A stretch of DNA of 64,000 bases from Acuticoccus sediminis (GCF_003258595.1 NZ_QHHQ01000001.1:1550001-1614000), one strand, 5' to 3'; shown: positions 7,581 to 17,315, counted from the stretch's first letter. Numbers and translations are program-made. The notes: generated by a model not told the origin, from the sequence alone.

Positions 7581-8836
7581 GGACCCTGCGCGTGGGCTTC
7601 CTTCCGCTCGTCGACAGCGCCGTCCTCGTCGCCGCCGCGAGGGCCGGCTTCGCGGACGAGGTCGGGATCACGCTGGAGCTCGAACGGGAGAACTCCTGGG
7701 CGACCGTGCGCGACAAGCTGACGATCGGCCATATCGACTGCGCGCACATGCTGGCGCCGGTCCCGGTCGCCTCGCAGCTTCAGATCGGCAACCCCAAGGC
7801 GCGCATGGTGGCCCCGTTCACGCTGTCGACGAACGGGAACGCGATCTCCGTCTCCAACGCGCTCTTCGACGCCATGGCGGACACCGGCCTCATGGGCGAG
7901 CGGCGCGACGCGGCCGCGAAGGCGGCGGCGCTGAAGGCGGTGATCGACGCGCGGGAGCGGCGCGGCGAGGAGCGCCTGACGCTCGGCACCGTGCACCCCT
8001 TCTCGCCCCACAACTACGAGCTTCGCTACTGGCTCGCCTCCGCCGGGATCCACCCGGACCGGGACGTGACGCTGGTGGTCATCCCGCCGCCCTTCGTCGT
8101 CGACTACCTGCGCGACGGGCACATCGACGGCTTCTGCGTCGGTGCGCCGTGGAACAGTGTCGGGCTGAAGGAGGGAGTCGCGAAGCCGGTGGTGGCGATC
8201 ACCGACCTGTGGCGCCGCGCCCCGGAGAAGGTGCTCGGCGTGCGCGAGGTCTGGGCGGACGCCGAGCCGGACACGCTCGACGCGCTGCTGCGGGCGCTGA
8301 AGAAGGCGGCCGAATGGGCCGACGATCCGGCCAACGTCGACGCGCTGGTCGAAATGCTCGCCGCACCGGACGTCATCGACATGGACGAGGCGCCGATCCG
8401 CGCCGCGCTGACCGGGCGCGTGGCGATCTGCGGCGAGCCGGACGAGCCGATCCCCGACTATCTCCTCTTCGACCGCAACGGCGCGACCTTCCCGTGGCGC
8501 TCGCATGCGCTCTGGTTCTACTCGCAGATGGTGCGGTGGGATCAGGTGCCCCTCAGCGCGGAGGGGACCGAGCTCGCCGGCGGCGCCTTCCGGCCGGACA
8601 TCTACCGCCGCGCCTTCAGGGGGACGTCGGTGACGCTGCCGTCGGCGAACGCGAAGGTGGAGGGGAGCCTCACGGCCGAGCAGCCGGTCGGCTCCACCAC
8701 CGGGCGCCTCGTTCTGGCGAAGGACGGATTCTTCGACGGGCGAGTGTTCGATCCGGCGGACCTCGGCGGATACATCGATTCGTTCGCGATCCACTCTCGC
8801 GGTCTGCACGAGGTCTGGGCGCGCGCGGCGCGCTAA
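7577..8836 (+). CDS. nasS: Nitrate/nitrite sensor NasS (NrtA-like, cytoplasmic)
   Basis: A 419-residue protein of the NrtA/CmpA ligand-binding family that starts directly with the mature fold (RTLRVGFLPLVDSAVL) and has no signal peptide, unlike the NrtA gene that follows. Shared family segments include [27 protein letters not shown] and GAPWNSVG. In known NasS/NasT systems this cytoplasmic form binds NasT and releases it when nitrate or nitrite is bound. The GTG start at 7577 overlaps the nasT stop. A 253-bp gap containing the antitermination leader separates it from nrtA. Confidence 0.9.
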   Translation: MRTLRVGFLPLVDSAVLVAAARAGFADEVGITLELERENSWATVRDKLTIGHIDCAHMLAPVPVASQLQIGNPKARMVAPFTLSTNGNAISVSNALFDAMADTGLMGERRDAAAKAAALKAVIDARERRGEERLTLGTVHPFSPHNYELRYWLASAGIHPDRDVTLVVIPPPFVVDYLRDGHIDGFCVGAPWNSVGLKEGVAKPVVAITDLWRRAPEKVLGVREVWADAEPDTLDALLRALKKAAEWADDPANVDALVEMLAAPDVIDMDEAPIRAALTGRVAICGEPDEPIPDYLLFDRNGATFPWRSHALWFYSQMVRWDQVPLSAEGTELAGGAFRPDIYRRAFRGTSVTLPSANAKVEGSLTAEQPVGSTTGRLVLAKDGFFDGRVFDPADLGGYIDSFAIHSRGLHEVWARAAR

Positions 8837-8888
8837 CCCGTGACGATTTAATGGGCAATTGCACACTCGAATTGTTCGAAATTTGGAC

Positions 8889-8918
8889 TTCACATCGTCC
8901 AGGCTTCATCGGTATATG
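8889..8918 (+). promoter_or_regulatory. Possible promoter for the nrtA operon
   Basis: TTCACA (8889-8894) and TATATG (8913-8918) are 18 bp apart in a locally AT-rich patch and would start transcription just upstream of the structured leader. The same patch has GG-N10-GC spacing (GG 8911-8912, GC 8923-8924), so a weak sigma-54 promoter is the alternative. Neither match is strong. Confidence 0.3.
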
Positions 8919-8953
8919 ACTGGCATCGGCATGCGCCGATACTGACATTTGCC

Positions 8954-9043
8954 CCGCCTCTACGGTGAGGGGCCTACGGCAACGCTGCCGGCTCTCGCGC
9001 AAAGCTTTTGGCTTATCTGCGCGTCCAGCCGGCGGCGTTTTTT
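8954..9043 (+). promoter_or_regulatory. NasT-responsive antitermination leader of nrtA
   Basis: Two short hairpins precede a terminator. P1 (8954-8972) has stem CCTC/GAGG extended by two C-G pairs past a bulged G, with hexaloop TACGGT. P2 (8977-8990) has stem CGGC/GCCG with hexaloop AACGCT, carrying the A at position 1 and G at position 4 that ANTAR proteins recognise. The 5' arm of the terminator (8982-8993) uses the P2 loop and 3' arm, so P2 and the terminator exclude each other. P1 has U rather than A at loop position 1. The arrangement matches the known mechanism for NasT/NasR-type proteins. Confidence 0.75.
8982..9043 (+). terminator. Intrinsic terminator in the nrtA leader
   Basis: ACGCTGCCGGCT (8982-8993) pairs with AGCCGGCGGCGT (9027-9038) over 12 bp with one G-T wobble, and six T follow (9038-9043). 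A nested CGCGCA/TGCGCG stem lies in the loop. It sits 46 bp before the nrtA ATG, so without antitermination the transport and reductase genes would not be read. Confidence 0.8.
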
Positions 9044-9089
9044 GTTTTCCGGACGCGCCAACGAGGGCCGCCGGCTACGGGGACATCCT

Positions 9090-10487
9090 ATGACCATTGC
9101 CGCGTTCACGCGCAGAACCGTCACGGCTCTGCTCCTTGCATCCACCAGCCTGGTCTCCTCGGTCGCACTGGCGCAGGAGACGAAATGGCTCGACGTCGAG
9201 AAGGATGAGCTGAAGTTCGGCTTCATCAAACTGACCGACATGGCCCCGCTCGCGGTCGCCTACGAGAAGGGATTCTTCGAGGACGAGGGCCTGTTCGTGA
9301 CCCTGGAAGCCCAGGCGAACTGGAAGGTCCTGCTCGACGGCGTCATCACCGGCCAGCTCGACGGCGCGCACATGCTGGCCGGCCAGCCGCTCGCCGCCAC
9401 CATCGGCTACGGCACCGAGGCGCACATCGTCACCCCGTTCTCCATGGACCTCAACGGCAACGGCATCACCGTATCCAACGAGGTCTGGGAGGCGATGAAG
9501 CCGAATATCCCGACCGACGCCGACGGCAAGCCGCAGCATCCGATCTCCGCGGCCGCGATGAAGCCGGTCGTCGAGCAGTACAAGGCGGCGGGAAAGCCCT
9601 TCAACATGGGTATGGTCTTCCCGGTCTCGACCCATAACTACGAGCTGCGCTACTGGCTCGCCGCCGGCGGCATTCATCCGGGCTTCTACGCGCCGGACGA
9701 CATCTCCGGTCAGATCCTGGCCGAGGCCTACCTCTCCGTGACGCCGCCGCCGCAGATGCCGGCGACGCTCGAGGCCGGCACCATCTACGGCTACTGCGTC
9801 GGCGAGCCCTGGAACCAGCAGGCCGTCTTCCGCGGCATCGGCGTCCCGGTGATCACCGACTACGAGATCTGGAAGAACAACCCGGAGAAGGTCTTCGGGA
9901 TGACCAAGGAGTTCGTGGACGAGAACCCGAACACCACGCTCGCCATCGTCAAGGCCCTCATCAAGGCCGCCAAGTGGCTCGATGAGAACGACAACGCCAA
10001 CCGCATGGAGGCGGTCGAGATCCTGTCCCAGCCGCAATACGTCGGCGCGGACGCCGAAGTCATCGCCAATTCGATGACCGGCACGTTCGAATACGAGAAG
10101 GGCGACAAGCGGGACGTGCCGGACTTCAATGTCTTCTTCCGCTACTACGCCACGTACCCGTATTACTCGGACGCCACCTGGTACCTCAGCCAGATGCGCC
10201 GCTGGGGCCAGATCGCGGAGCCGAAGTCGAACTCCTGGTTCGAGGATGTCGCGAAATCGGTCTACCGGCCGGACATCTACGAGGAGGCCGCCCGCCTGCT
10301 CGTCGAGGAAGGTTTCCTCACCGAGGACGAGGTGCCCTTCGGCACCGACGGCTACAAGGCGCCGCAGACCGAGTTCATCGACGGCGTCACCTTCGACGGC
10401 CGCGATCCCAACGGCTACCTCGAGAAGTTCCCGATCGGCCTGAAGGGCGACCAGAAGGTCGAAGGCAGCGCCGTCGTCGGCGGCTGA
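9090..10487 (+). CDS. nrtA: Nitrate ABC transporter substrate-binding protein NrtA
   Basis: A 465-residue exported nitrate/nitrite-binding protein of the NrtA/CmpA family. Seen: a signal peptide with two Arg ([11 protein letters not shown]) ending near SVALAQ (residue 29), consistent with Tat or Sec export; then family segments [35 protein letters not shown] and [13 protein letters not shown]. It is clearly paralogous to NasS but carries the leader peptide and is longer. The ATG at 9090 is the only start that gives an intact signal peptide. It captures substrate in the periplasm for NrtB/NrtCD. A GC hairpin follows before nrtB. Confidence 0.92.
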   Translation: MTIAAFTRRTVTALLLASTSLVSSVALAQETKWLDVEKDELKFGFIKLTDMAPLAVAYEKGFFEDEGLFVTLEAQANWKVLLDGVITGQLDGAHMLAGQPLAATIGYGTEAHIVTPFSMDLNGNGITVSNEVWEAMKPNIPTDADGKPQHPISAAAMKPVVEQYKAAGKPFNMGMVFPVSTHNYELRYWLAAGGIHPGFYAPDDISGQILAEAYLSVTPPPQMPATLEAGTIYGYCVGEPWNQQAVFRGIGVPVITDYEIWKNNPEKVFGMTKEFVDENPNTTLAIVKALIKAAKWLDENDNANRMEAVEILSQPQYVGADAEVIANSMTGTFEYEKGDKRDVPDFNVFFRYYATYPYYSDATWYLSQMRRWGQIAEPKSNSWFEDVAKSVYRPDIYEEAARLLVEEGFLTEDEVPFGTDGYKAPQTEFIDGVTFDGRDPNGYLEKFPIGLKGDQKVEGSAVVGG

Positions 10488-10508
10488 TCCCGCCCCTCCT
10501 TCCCGAAC

Positions 10509-10532
10509 CGCGGCCGCTCCGGGGCGGCCGCG
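10509..10532 (+). other. GC-rich intercistronic hairpin between nrtA and nrtB
   Basis: CGCGGCCG (10509-10516) and CGGCCGCG (10525-10532) form a perfect 8-bp stem with an 8-nt loop, 22 nt after the nrtA stop. No T-run follows, so it is more likely an mRNA 3'-end stabiliser or partial attenuator that lets the binding protein be made in excess of the membrane components. Confidence 0.5.
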
Positions 10533-10591
10533 CCGTCAGCGGCGAGGCTCGCGCCCGCCTTCCGATCATCCGCGTTTTGGAGCTAGACCCC

Positions 10592-11680
10592 ATGGCAATG
10601 TCGACGACGGGAGTGGATCCGGAGACGATCCGCGCGAAGGAAGCCCGGCGCGAGCGGCGCTTCACCCTGATCAACAAATCCGCCGGCTGGCTGTCCGTGT
10701 TCGGCCTCGGCTTCGTCGTCCCGCTGCTGCGGATGGCGGCCGGCGACAGCGCGAAGTCGCAGATGGGCGAGCTCGTCCAGAGCCTCGTCGTCCCGCTCAC
10801 CGGCATCTTCATCTTCATCGCCGCTTGGGCGGTCCTGGCGCCGCAGGTGAACACCTCGCTGGGCGCGATCCCCGGCCCCGTCGCCGTCGCCCGGGAGGCC
10901 GCGAGCCTCTGGGACGCGCACGTCGCCGAGCGGGAGAAGGCGGCCGACTTCTACGCCCGCCAGGAGGACCGCAACGCCAAGCTCGAGGCGCAGGGCAAGG
11001 CCGACCGGGTCAAGTGGCGCGACTACACCGGCTCGCCGACCTACATCGACCAGATCGTCACGTCGCTGAAGACGGTCGCGCTCGGCTTCATCTTCGCCAC
11101 CATCGTCGCCGTGCCGCTCGGCATCGCGTCGGGCCTGTCGCGAGCCGTGAACGGGGCGCTCAACCCGCTCATCCAGATCTTCAAGCCGGTCTCGCCGCTC
11201 GCCTGGCTTCCGATCGTCACGATGGTGGTCTCCGCCACCTACGTCGACGCGTCCGAGGCGCTCCCCAAGTCGATGCTGATCTCGGCCATCGTGGTGACGC
11301 TCTGTTCGCTTTGGCCGACGCTCATCAACACCGCGCTCGGCGTCGCCTCGGTCGACAAGGACCTCACCAACGTCAGCCGCGTGCTGCAGCTGCCCACCTG
11401 GAAGTTCGTCTCCAAGGTGATCCTGCCCTCGTCGCTGCCGCTCATCTTCACCGGGCTGCGCCTCTCGCTGGGCGTGGGCTGGATGGTGCTGATCGCCGCC
11501 GAGATGCTGTCGCAGAATCCCGGGCTCGGAAAGTTCGTGTGGGACGAGTTCCAGAACGGATCGTCGTCCTCGCTCGCCAAGATCATCGTCGCGGTGCTGA
11601 CCATCGGTGTCATCGGCTTCCTGCTCGACAGGCTGATGTACGCCCTCCAGGCCGCATTCACCTTCTCCAACCAGCGCTGA
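10592..11680 (+). CDS. nrtB: Nitrate ABC transporter permease NrtB
   Basis: A 362-residue binding-protein-dependent permease of the SsuC/TauC/NrtB group. Seen: hydrophobic segments near residues 30-45 and 65-85, an Ala/Glu-rich polar insertion (about 95-150), then the permease core with [23 protein letters not shown] and the cytoplasmic EAA-like loop around [19 protein letters not shown]. The ATG at 10592 is preceded at 9 nt by GGAG. The ATPase gene starts 10 nt after the stop. The polar insertion makes it longer than sulfonate permeases and fits the nitrate subgroup. Confidence 0.9.
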   Translation: MAMSTTGVDPETIRAKEARRERRFTLINKSAGWLSVFGLGFVVPLLRMAAGDSAKSQMGELVQSLVVPLTGIFIFIAAWAVLAPQVNTSLGAIPGPVAVAREAASLWDAHVAEREKAADFYARQEDRNAKLEAQGKADRVKWRDYTGSPTYIDQIVTSLKTVALGFIFATIVAVPLGIASGLSRAVNGALNPLIQIFKPVSPLAWLPIVTMVVSATYVDASEALPKSMLISAIVVTLCSLWPTLINTALGVASVDKDLTNVSRVLQLPTWKFVSKVILPSSLPLIFTGLRLSLGVGWMVLIAAEMLSQNPGLGKFVWDEFQNGSSSSLAKIIVAVLTIGVIGFLLDRLMYALQAAFTFSNQR

Positions 11681-11690
11681 GGAGGGACCC

Positions 11691-13460
11691 ATGGCGATCC
11701 TCGAGCTGACCAACGTCTCCAAGAGCTTCGGCGAAGGCCCCGAGCGTACCGACGTCCTCCACGACGTGAACCTCTCGGTGGAGGAGGGCGAGTTCATCGC
11801 GATCGTCGGCTTCTCCGGGTCCGGCAAGTCGACGCTCATCTCCACCATCGCCGGCCTCGTCATGCCGGACGAGGGTACCGCCGCCCTGCGCGGCGCACCG
11901 ATCGCCGGCCCCGGTCCCGACCGCGGCGTGGTGTTCCAGAACTACTCGCTGATGCCGTGGCTGTCGGTGACCCAGAACATCGCCCTCGCGGTGGACCAGG
12001 TGTTCCCGAAGGAAAGCCGCAAGGCGCGCGCCAGGCGCGTGGCCGACGCGGTCGCGATGGTGGGCCTGTCGCACGCCAGGGACCGCAAGCCCGCCGAGCT
12101 CTCCGGCGGCATGCGCCAGCGCGTGTCGGTCGCCCGGGCGCTCGCGATGAGCCCCTCCATGCTGCTCCTCGACGAGCCGCTGTCCGCGCTCGACGCGCTG
12201 ACCCGCGCCAAGCTGCAGGACGAGATCGAGGAGATCTGGTCCCGCGACAAGAAGACGGTGATCCTCATCACCAATGACGTCGACGAGGCGATCCTCCTCG
12301 CCGACCGGATCATTCCGCTCACCCCGGCGCCAAGGGCGACGCTCGGCCAGGAGTTCAAGGTCGACATCCCCCGCCCGCGGGACCGCACGGCGATGAACTC
12401 GGACCCCGAGTTCATCCGCCTGCGCGGCGAGGTGACGAACTACCTCATGAAGGTCGGCATGGAGCGCGGCGCGGCGATGGACGAGAGCCTGGCGCTCCCG
12501 AACATCACGCCGATCGACAAGTCCCCGCCGCCGAAGGCGTACCTCGACGCGGCGGCCTCGCCGCTCGACCGGCGCTACCTCGAGTTCTCCGGCGTGAAGA
12601 AGATCTACCCGACGCCGAAGGGGCCGCTCACCGTCGTCGACGGGTTCGACCTGATGATGGACAGGGGCGAGTTCATCACCCTGATCGGCCACTCCGGCTG
12701 CGGCAAGTCCACCGTCCTGTCGATGACGGCGGGGCTGAACTCGATCTCCGCCGGCGGCATCGTGCTCGACAACCGCGAGGTGTCGGGCGCGGGACCGGAC
12801 CGTGCCGTGGTCTTCCAGGCGCCCTCGCTGATGCCCTGGATGACGGCGCGCGAGAACGTCGCCATCGGCGTCGACGAGGTCTACCCGAAGGCCTCCCGCA
12901 AGGAACGCCGCGAGATCGTCGACTACTACCTCGCCCGCGTCGGCCTCTGGGATGCGGCGGACAAGACGGCGGCGGAGCTCTCCAACGGGATGAAGCAGCG
13001 CGTCGGCATCGCCCGCGCCTTCGCCCTGTCGCCGAAGCTCCTGCTGCTCGACGAGCCGTTCGGCATGCTCGACAGCCTGACCCGCTGGGAGCTCCAGGAG
13101 GTCCTGATGGACGTCTGGAAGCGCACCCAGGTGACGGCGATCTGCGTGACCCACGACGTCGACGAGGCGATCCTGCTCGCCGACAAGGTGGTCATGATGA
13201 CGAACGGTCCGAACGCCCGGATCGGCCACGTCATGCACGTCGACCTGCCGCGCCCGCGCTCGCGCAAGGAGCTGCTCGAGCACCCGGACTACTACCGCTA
13301 CCGCCAGACCCTCCTCGACTTCCTCGAGGCCTACGAGGGCGGCGCGACGCCCGACCCCGAGCGCCTGCAGCAGATGGTTGCGACGGCGGCCGGGGAGGTC
13401 ACGCCCATTGTGCTGGGCTCCGACGAGGCCGCCGAGGCGCGGCCCGGCATGGCCGCCTAG
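11691..13460 (+). CDS. Fused tandem nitrate ABC transporter ATPase (NrtC/NrtD-type halves in one chain)
   Basis: A 589-residue cytoplasmic protein with two complete ABC ATPase domains. Domain 1 (about 1-265): Walker [10 protein letters not shown] at 40-48, signature LSGGMRQRV, Walker [12 protein letters not shown], but the switch-loop position is Asn ([10 protein letters not shown]195) instead of His. Domain 2 (about 296-565): Walker [10 protein letters not shown] at 333-341, signature LSNGMKQRV, Walker [12 protein letters not shown] and a normal switch His ([10 protein letters not shown]488). In cyanobacteria these are separate NrtC and NrtD, and NrtC carries an NrtA-like tail; that tail is absent. 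The Asn suggests one weak and one strong ATP site. Confidence 0.9.
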   Translation: MAILELTNVSKSFGEGPERTDVLHDVNLSVEEGEFIAIVGFSGSGKSTLISTIAGLVMPDEGTAALRGAPIAGPGPDRGVVFQNYSLMPWLSVTQNIALAVDQVFPKESRKARARRVADAVAMVGLSHARDRKPAELSGGMRQRVSVARALAMSPSMLLLDEPLSALDALTRAKLQDEIEEIWSRDKKTVILITNDVDEAILLADRIIPLTPAPRATLGQEFKVDIPRPRDRTAMNSDPEFIRLRGEVTNYLMKVGMERGAAMDESLALPNITPIDKSPPPKAYLDAAASPLDRRYLEFSGVKKIYPTPKGPLTVVDGFDLMMDRGEFITLIGHSGCGKSTVLSMTAGLNSISAGGIVLDNREVSGAGPDRAVVFQAPSLMPWMTARENVAIGVDEVYPKASRKERREIVDYYLARVGLWDAADKTAAELSNGMKQRVGIARAFALSPKLLLLDEPFGMLDSLTRWELQEVLMDVWKRTQVTAICVTHDVDEAILLADKVVMMTNGPNARIGHVMHVDLPRPRSRKELLEHPDYYRYRQTLLDFLEAYEGGATPDPERLQQMVATAAGEVTPIVLGSDEAAEARPGMAA

Positions 13461-13483
13461 GCAGACGCGGGGAGGAGGGCAAC

Positions 13484-14455
13484 ATGGAACTTCTCGTCGA
13501 ACATTCGCAGGACACGGCGGTGGAAAAGCAGCCCTTCGTGCGCGCCATCGAGGTCTGGGTCCCCAACGAGGACGGCTCGCACCTGGAGCTCGAGGACGGC
13601 ATCTACGGCGGGCTCGGCGACTTCGAGAAGGTCGCCAGGGAGACGCGCTTCGCCTTTGGCGAGGGGCTGCCCGGCAGGGCCTGGGCGGAGGCCGCGCCCA
13701 TCATCCTGAAGGACCTCCAGGGGTCGTACTTCATGCGGGGCGAGGCGGCCATGGCGGCCGGTCTCACCTGCGGCGTGGCGCTGCCGGTCCTCGCCGGCCG
13801 CGTGCTCAAGGGCGTCGTCGTCTTCTTCTGCGGCGGCGACGAGGAGCACGTCGGCGCGCTCGAGATCTGGCGCGCCGCGGGCCGCTCGCCGGAGATGGGC
13901 CTCGTCGAGGGCTACTTCGGCACGGCGGAAGTGTTCGAGTGGGTCGCCCGGCGCATCCACTTCATGAAGGGCATCGGCCTGCCGGGGCTCACCTGGGAGA
14001 GCGCCAACCCGGTGGTGTTCGAGACGCTGTCGGCCCCGCGCTTCCTGCGCTGGGAGAAGGCGGCGGAGGTCGGCATCACCCGCGGCGTCGGCATCCCGGT
14101 GCGGATCGACGCGGACGGCGCCTGGGTCATGACCTTCCTGTCGGCGCTCCACACCCCGATCGCGGTCCGATTCGAGGTCTGGGTTCCGAACGCGAAGGGG
14201 ACGCTCTCGTTCGCCTCCGGCTACTGCGAGCGCCACCCGGACCACGCCGCCGCCATGGCGAACGTCACGGCCGGCATCGGCGACGGCGCCATCGCCCGGG
14301 CCTTCCGGTCCGGCGTCCCGACGATCGCGACGAACACCGCTCTCGAGGCGCCGGGGATCGCGGCGAGCATGCTCGCCGCGGGCCTGGGCAGCCTCGTCGC
14401 CATCCCGGTCTTCCGGGGCACCGGCCTCAGCGCCGTCGTCGCCTGGTACCTCTAG
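13484..14455 (+). CDS. Triple GAF-like repeat protein of the nitrate-assimilation operon
   Basis: A 323-residue soluble protein with no signal peptide or membrane segment. Three copies of a GAF-like module can be traced at about 20-118, 125-221 and 229-323. Each opens with an E[VI]W strand (EVWVPN in copies 1 and 3, EIWRAA in copy 2), then a GY/GIYG turn, a GxGLPG-type turn (61-64, 165-168; degenerate GIGDGAI in copy 3), and closes with a GVALPV/GVGIPV/LVAIPV strand. No catalytic, DNA-binding or kinase domain follows. The gene starts 23 nt after the ATPase gene and ends 62 nt before nirB, so a sensory or regulatory role in nitrate/nitrite use is inferred. I know of no characterised function. 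Confidence 0.75.
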   Translation: MELLVEHSQDTAVEKQPFVRAIEVWVPNEDGSHLELEDGIYGGLGDFEKVARETRFAFGEGLPGRAWAEAAPIILKDLQGSYFMRGEAAMAAGLTCGVALPVLAGRVLKGVVVFFCGGDEEHVGALEIWRAAGRSPEMGLVEGYFGTAEVFEWVARRIHFMKGIGLPGLTWESANPVVFETLSAPRFLRWEKAAEVGITRGVGIPVRIDADGAWVMTFLSALHTPIAVRFEVWVPNAKGTLSFASGYCERHPDHAAAMANVTAGIGDGAIARAFRSGVPTIATNTALEAPGIAASMLAAGLGSLVAIPVFRGTGLSAVVAWYL

Positions 14456-14517
14456 GGGCACCTCGCACCGCAGCATTCGCGTCCCTCCGGGCGCCGACCG
14501 TTCGAGGAGTTACGACA

Positions 14518-16992
14518 ATGAAAAAGCGTCTCGTTGTCATCGGCAACGGCATGGCGCCGGGACGGGCCCTGGAGCGCCTGTTCGAGGCCGCGCCCGACGC
14601 CTATGACGTCACGATCTTCAACGCCGAGCCGCGCGTCAATTACGACCGCATCATGCTCTCCCCGGTGCTGTCGGGCGAAAAGGCGTACGAGGACATCATC
14701 ATCCATGACGAGGCCTGGTACGCCGAGCGCGGCGTGACGCTCCTGCAGGGGCGGCGCGTCACCGCGATCGACCGCGAGGCCAGGACCGTCACCGCCGCGG
14801 ACGGGACGACCGCGGCGTACGACAAGCTGATCATCGCGACGGGGTCCAGCCCGTTCATCATCCCGGTGCCGGGCCACGACCTGCCGGGCGTCCTCGCCTA
14901 CCGCGACCTCGACGACGTCGAGAAGATGCTGGAGGGGGCGAAGACCGGCGGGCGCGCCGTCGTCATCGGCGGTGGCCTTCTCGGTCTGGAAGCGGCGGCC
15001 GGCCTCAGGATGCAGGGCATGGACGTCACCGTCCTGCACCTGATGCCGACCCTGATGGAACGCCAGCTCGACCCGTCCGCCGGCTACCTCCTCGAGAAGG
15101 CGGTGGCGGAGCGGGGCATCGAGGTGGTCTGCAAGGCCAACACCAAGGAGATCCTCGGCATCGACAAGGTCGAGGGCGTGAAGCTGGAGGACGGGCGCAT
15201 CATCGACTGCTCGATGGTGGTGATGGCCGTCGGCATCCGCCCCTCCACCCAGCTCGCCAAGGACGCGGGCCTCGAGGTGAACCGCGGCATCGTCGTCGAC
15301 GACCGGATGCGGACCTCGGACCCCGACGTCTACGCCGTCGGCGAGTGCGTCGAGCATCGCGGCATGATCTACGGCCTCGTCGCGCCGCTCTACGAGATGG
15401 CGGCGGTGCTGGCCGACCAGCTCGTGGCGGGTGCGAAGGAGTACAGGGGCTCGCACACCTCCACCAAGCTGAAGGTCACCGGCATCGACCTCTTCTCCGC
15501 CGGCGACTTCGCCGACGGGGAGGACCGCGAGGAGATCGTCCTGCGCGACGCGGCGTCCGGCATCTACAAGCGTCTCGTCATCAGGGAGGACCGGCTCCTC
15601 GGCGTCGTCCTCTACGGCGATACCGCCGACGGCGCCTGGTACTTCCAGATGCTGAAGGACGGCGCCGACGTCTCCGAGCTGCGCGAGACCCTCATTTTCG
15701 GCCAGGCGTTCGCGGGGGCCACCCCCCTGGACCCTACGGTGGCCGTTGCAGCCTTGCCGGCTGACGCAGAGATCTGCGGTTGCAACGGCGTTTGTAAGGG
15801 ACGGATCGAGTCGGCGATCCACGAAAAGAACCTCAGGTCCATCGACGACGTGCGGGCGCACACGAAGGCGTCCGCGTCGTGCGGCTCGTGCTCGGGCCTC
15901 GTCGAGCACCTCCTCAGGATCGCGCTGGGGGAGGCCTACAACCCCGCCGCCGTCCAGCCGATGTGCGGCTGCACGGAGCTCGGCCATGCGGACGTGCGCC
16001 GCCTGATCAAGGCGAAGGGCCTGAAGACCATTCCGGCCGTCATGCAGGAGCTGGAGTGGACGTCGGCGAACGGGTGCGCGAAGTGCCGCCCGGCGCTCAA
16101 CTACTACCTCGTGGCCGACTGGCCGGGCGAGTATGAGGACGACGAGCAGTCGCGCTTCATCAACGAGCGCGTCCACGCCAACATCCAGAAGGACGGCACC
16201 TATTCGGTGGTGCCGCGGATGTGGGGCGGCGTCACCACCTCGGACGAGCTGCGCGCCATCGCCGACGTGGTGGACAAGTTCGCGATCCCGACGGTGAAGG
16301 TCACCGGCGGCCAGCGGATCGACATGCTGGGCGTCAGGAAGGAGGACCTTCCCGCCGTGTGGGCCGACCTCGGCAAGGCCGGGTTCGTCTCCGGCCACGC
16401 CTACGCCAAGGGCCTGCGCACGGTGAAGACCTGCGTCGGCTCCACCTGGTGCCGCTTCGGCACGCAGGATTCGGCCGGCCTCGGCATCCGGCTGGAGCGC
16501 TTCCTGTGGGGCGCGTGGACGCCGGCGAAGGTGAAGCTCGCCGTGTCGGGCTGCCCGCGCAACTGCGCCGAGGCGACGTGCAAGGACGTCGGCGTGGTGT
16601 GTGTCGACAGCGGCTACGAGATCCACTTCGCCGGAGCCGCCGGCCTCGACATCAAGGGCACCGAGGTCCTCTGCTCGGTTCCGACCGAGGACGAGGCGAT
16701 CGAGACCATCGCCGCCCTCGTCCAGATGTACCGCGAGAGCGGGCACTACCTGGAGCGCATCTACAAGTGGGCCAAGCGGATCGGCTACGACACCGTGCGA
16801 GCCCATATCGCCGAGGACGCCGGGCGCCGCGCCGAGTACCTCGCCCGCTTCGTCCACGCCCAGAGCTTCGCCCAGGACGACCCCTGGGCGGCGCGGGCGG
16901 CCTCCGCCGCCGGCCATGCCACCGAGTTCCGACCCCTCGCCGAGATCGGCACGGCGTTTCCGCCGCCCAACGTCATGGAGCCCGCAGAGTGA
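14518..16992 (+). CDS. nirB: Assimilatory nitrite reductase large subunit NirB
   Basis: An 824-residue NAD(P)H-dependent nitrite reductase converting nitrite to ammonium in the cytoplasm. Seen: N-terminal FAD/NAD(P)H oxidoreductase region (VVIGNGMAPG; second nucleotide fold VVIGGGLLGLEAA), two BFD-type Fe-S Cys clusters beginning CGCNGVCKG (C420) and MCGCTELGH, and a C-terminal sulfite/nitrite reductase domain with the siroheme-4Fe4S ligands CVGSTWC (C639, C645) and SGCPRNC (C679, C683). GAGGAG lies 8 nt before the ATG at 14518. nirD overlaps the stop by 4 nt. Confidence 0.95.
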   Translation: MKKRLVVIGNGMAPGRALERLFEAAPDAYDVTIFNAEPRVNYDRIMLSPVLSGEKAYEDIIIHDEAWYAERGVTLLQGRRVTAIDREARTVTAADGTTAAYDKLIIATGSSPFIIPVPGHDLPGVLAYRDLDDVEKMLEGAKTGGRAVVIGGGLLGLEAAAGLRMQGMDVTVLHLMPTLMERQLDPSAGYLLEKAVAERGIEVVCKANTKEILGIDKVEGVKLEDGRIIDCSMVVMAVGIRPSTQLAKDAGLEVNRGIVVDDRMRTSDPDVYAVGECVEHRGMIYGLVAPLYEMAAVLADQLVAGAKEYRGSHTSTKLKVTGIDLFSAGDFADGEDREEIVLRDAASGIYKRLVIREDRLLGVVLYGDTADGAWYFQMLKDGADVSELRETLIFGQAFAGATPLDPTVAVAALPADAEICGCNGVCKGRIESAIHEKNLRSIDDVRAHTKASASCGSCSGLVEHLLRIALGEAYNPAAVQPMCGCTELGHADVRRLIKAKGLKTIPAVMQELEWTSANGCAKCRPALNYYLVADWPGEYEDDEQSRFINERVHANIQKDGTYSVVPRMWGGVTTSDELRAIADVVDKFAIPTVKVTGGQRIDMLGVRKEDLPAVWADLGKAGFVSGHAYAKGLRTVKTCVGSTWCRFGTQDSAGLGIRLERFLWGAWTPAKVKLAVSGCPRNCAEATCKDVGVVCVDSGYEIHFAGAAGLDIKGTEVLCSVPTEDEAIETIAALVQMYRESGHYLERIYKWAKRIGYDTVRAHIAEDAGRRAEYLARFVHAQSFAQDDPWAARAASAAGHATEFRPLAEIGTAFPPPNVMEPAE

Positions 16993-17315
16993 GCACGTTC
17001 GTCAAGATCGGACGCGTGAGCGACATTCCTCCGCTCGGCGCGCGCTGCGTGAAGACGCTGGGGACCAGCATCGGCGTGTTCCGCACCGCCGACGACCGCA
17101 TCTACGCGATCGAGAACCGCTGCCCGCACCGGGGCGGCCCTCTGTCGGAGGGCATCGTCCACGGCACGTCCGTGACCTGCCCGCTGCACAACACGGTCGT
17201 CTCCCTCGTCACCGGCGAGGTCGAGGGGCCGGACGGCGGGTCCGTCATGACCGTCGCGGTCGACGTCGTCGACGGTGTGATCTTCGTCGACCTCCCGAAC
17301 GCCAGGGCCGCGTGA
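16989..17315 (+). CDS. nirD: Nitrite reductase small subunit NirD (Rieske type)
   Basis: A 108-residue Rieske-like protein that partners NirB. Seen: the two [2Fe-2S] ligand boxes CPHRGG and CPLHN with usual spacing, followed by the beta-rich end of the fold. Some NirD proteins lack the ligands; this one keeps them. The GTG start at 16989 overlaps the nirB stop (GTGA), and its stop overlaps the nasA start by one base, so the three reductase genes are translated as a coupled series. Confidence 0.93.
   Translation: MSTFVKIGRVSDIPPLGARCVKTLGTSIGVFRTADDRIYAIENRCPHRGGPLSEGIVHGTSVTCPLHNTVVSLVTGEVEGPDGGSVMTVAVDVVDGVIFVDLPNARAA

Noticed and set aside
8922-8936. Possible sigma-54 promoter TGGCAT...ATGC before nrtA
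   Set aside because: The GG to GC spacing is 9 rather than 10 bases, which sigma-54 does not tolerate well.
16601-17314. N-terminal extension of the nasA frame
   Set aside because: This part overlaps nirB and nirD in another frame; NasA begins at 17315 with its Fe-S cysteines starting at residue 15.
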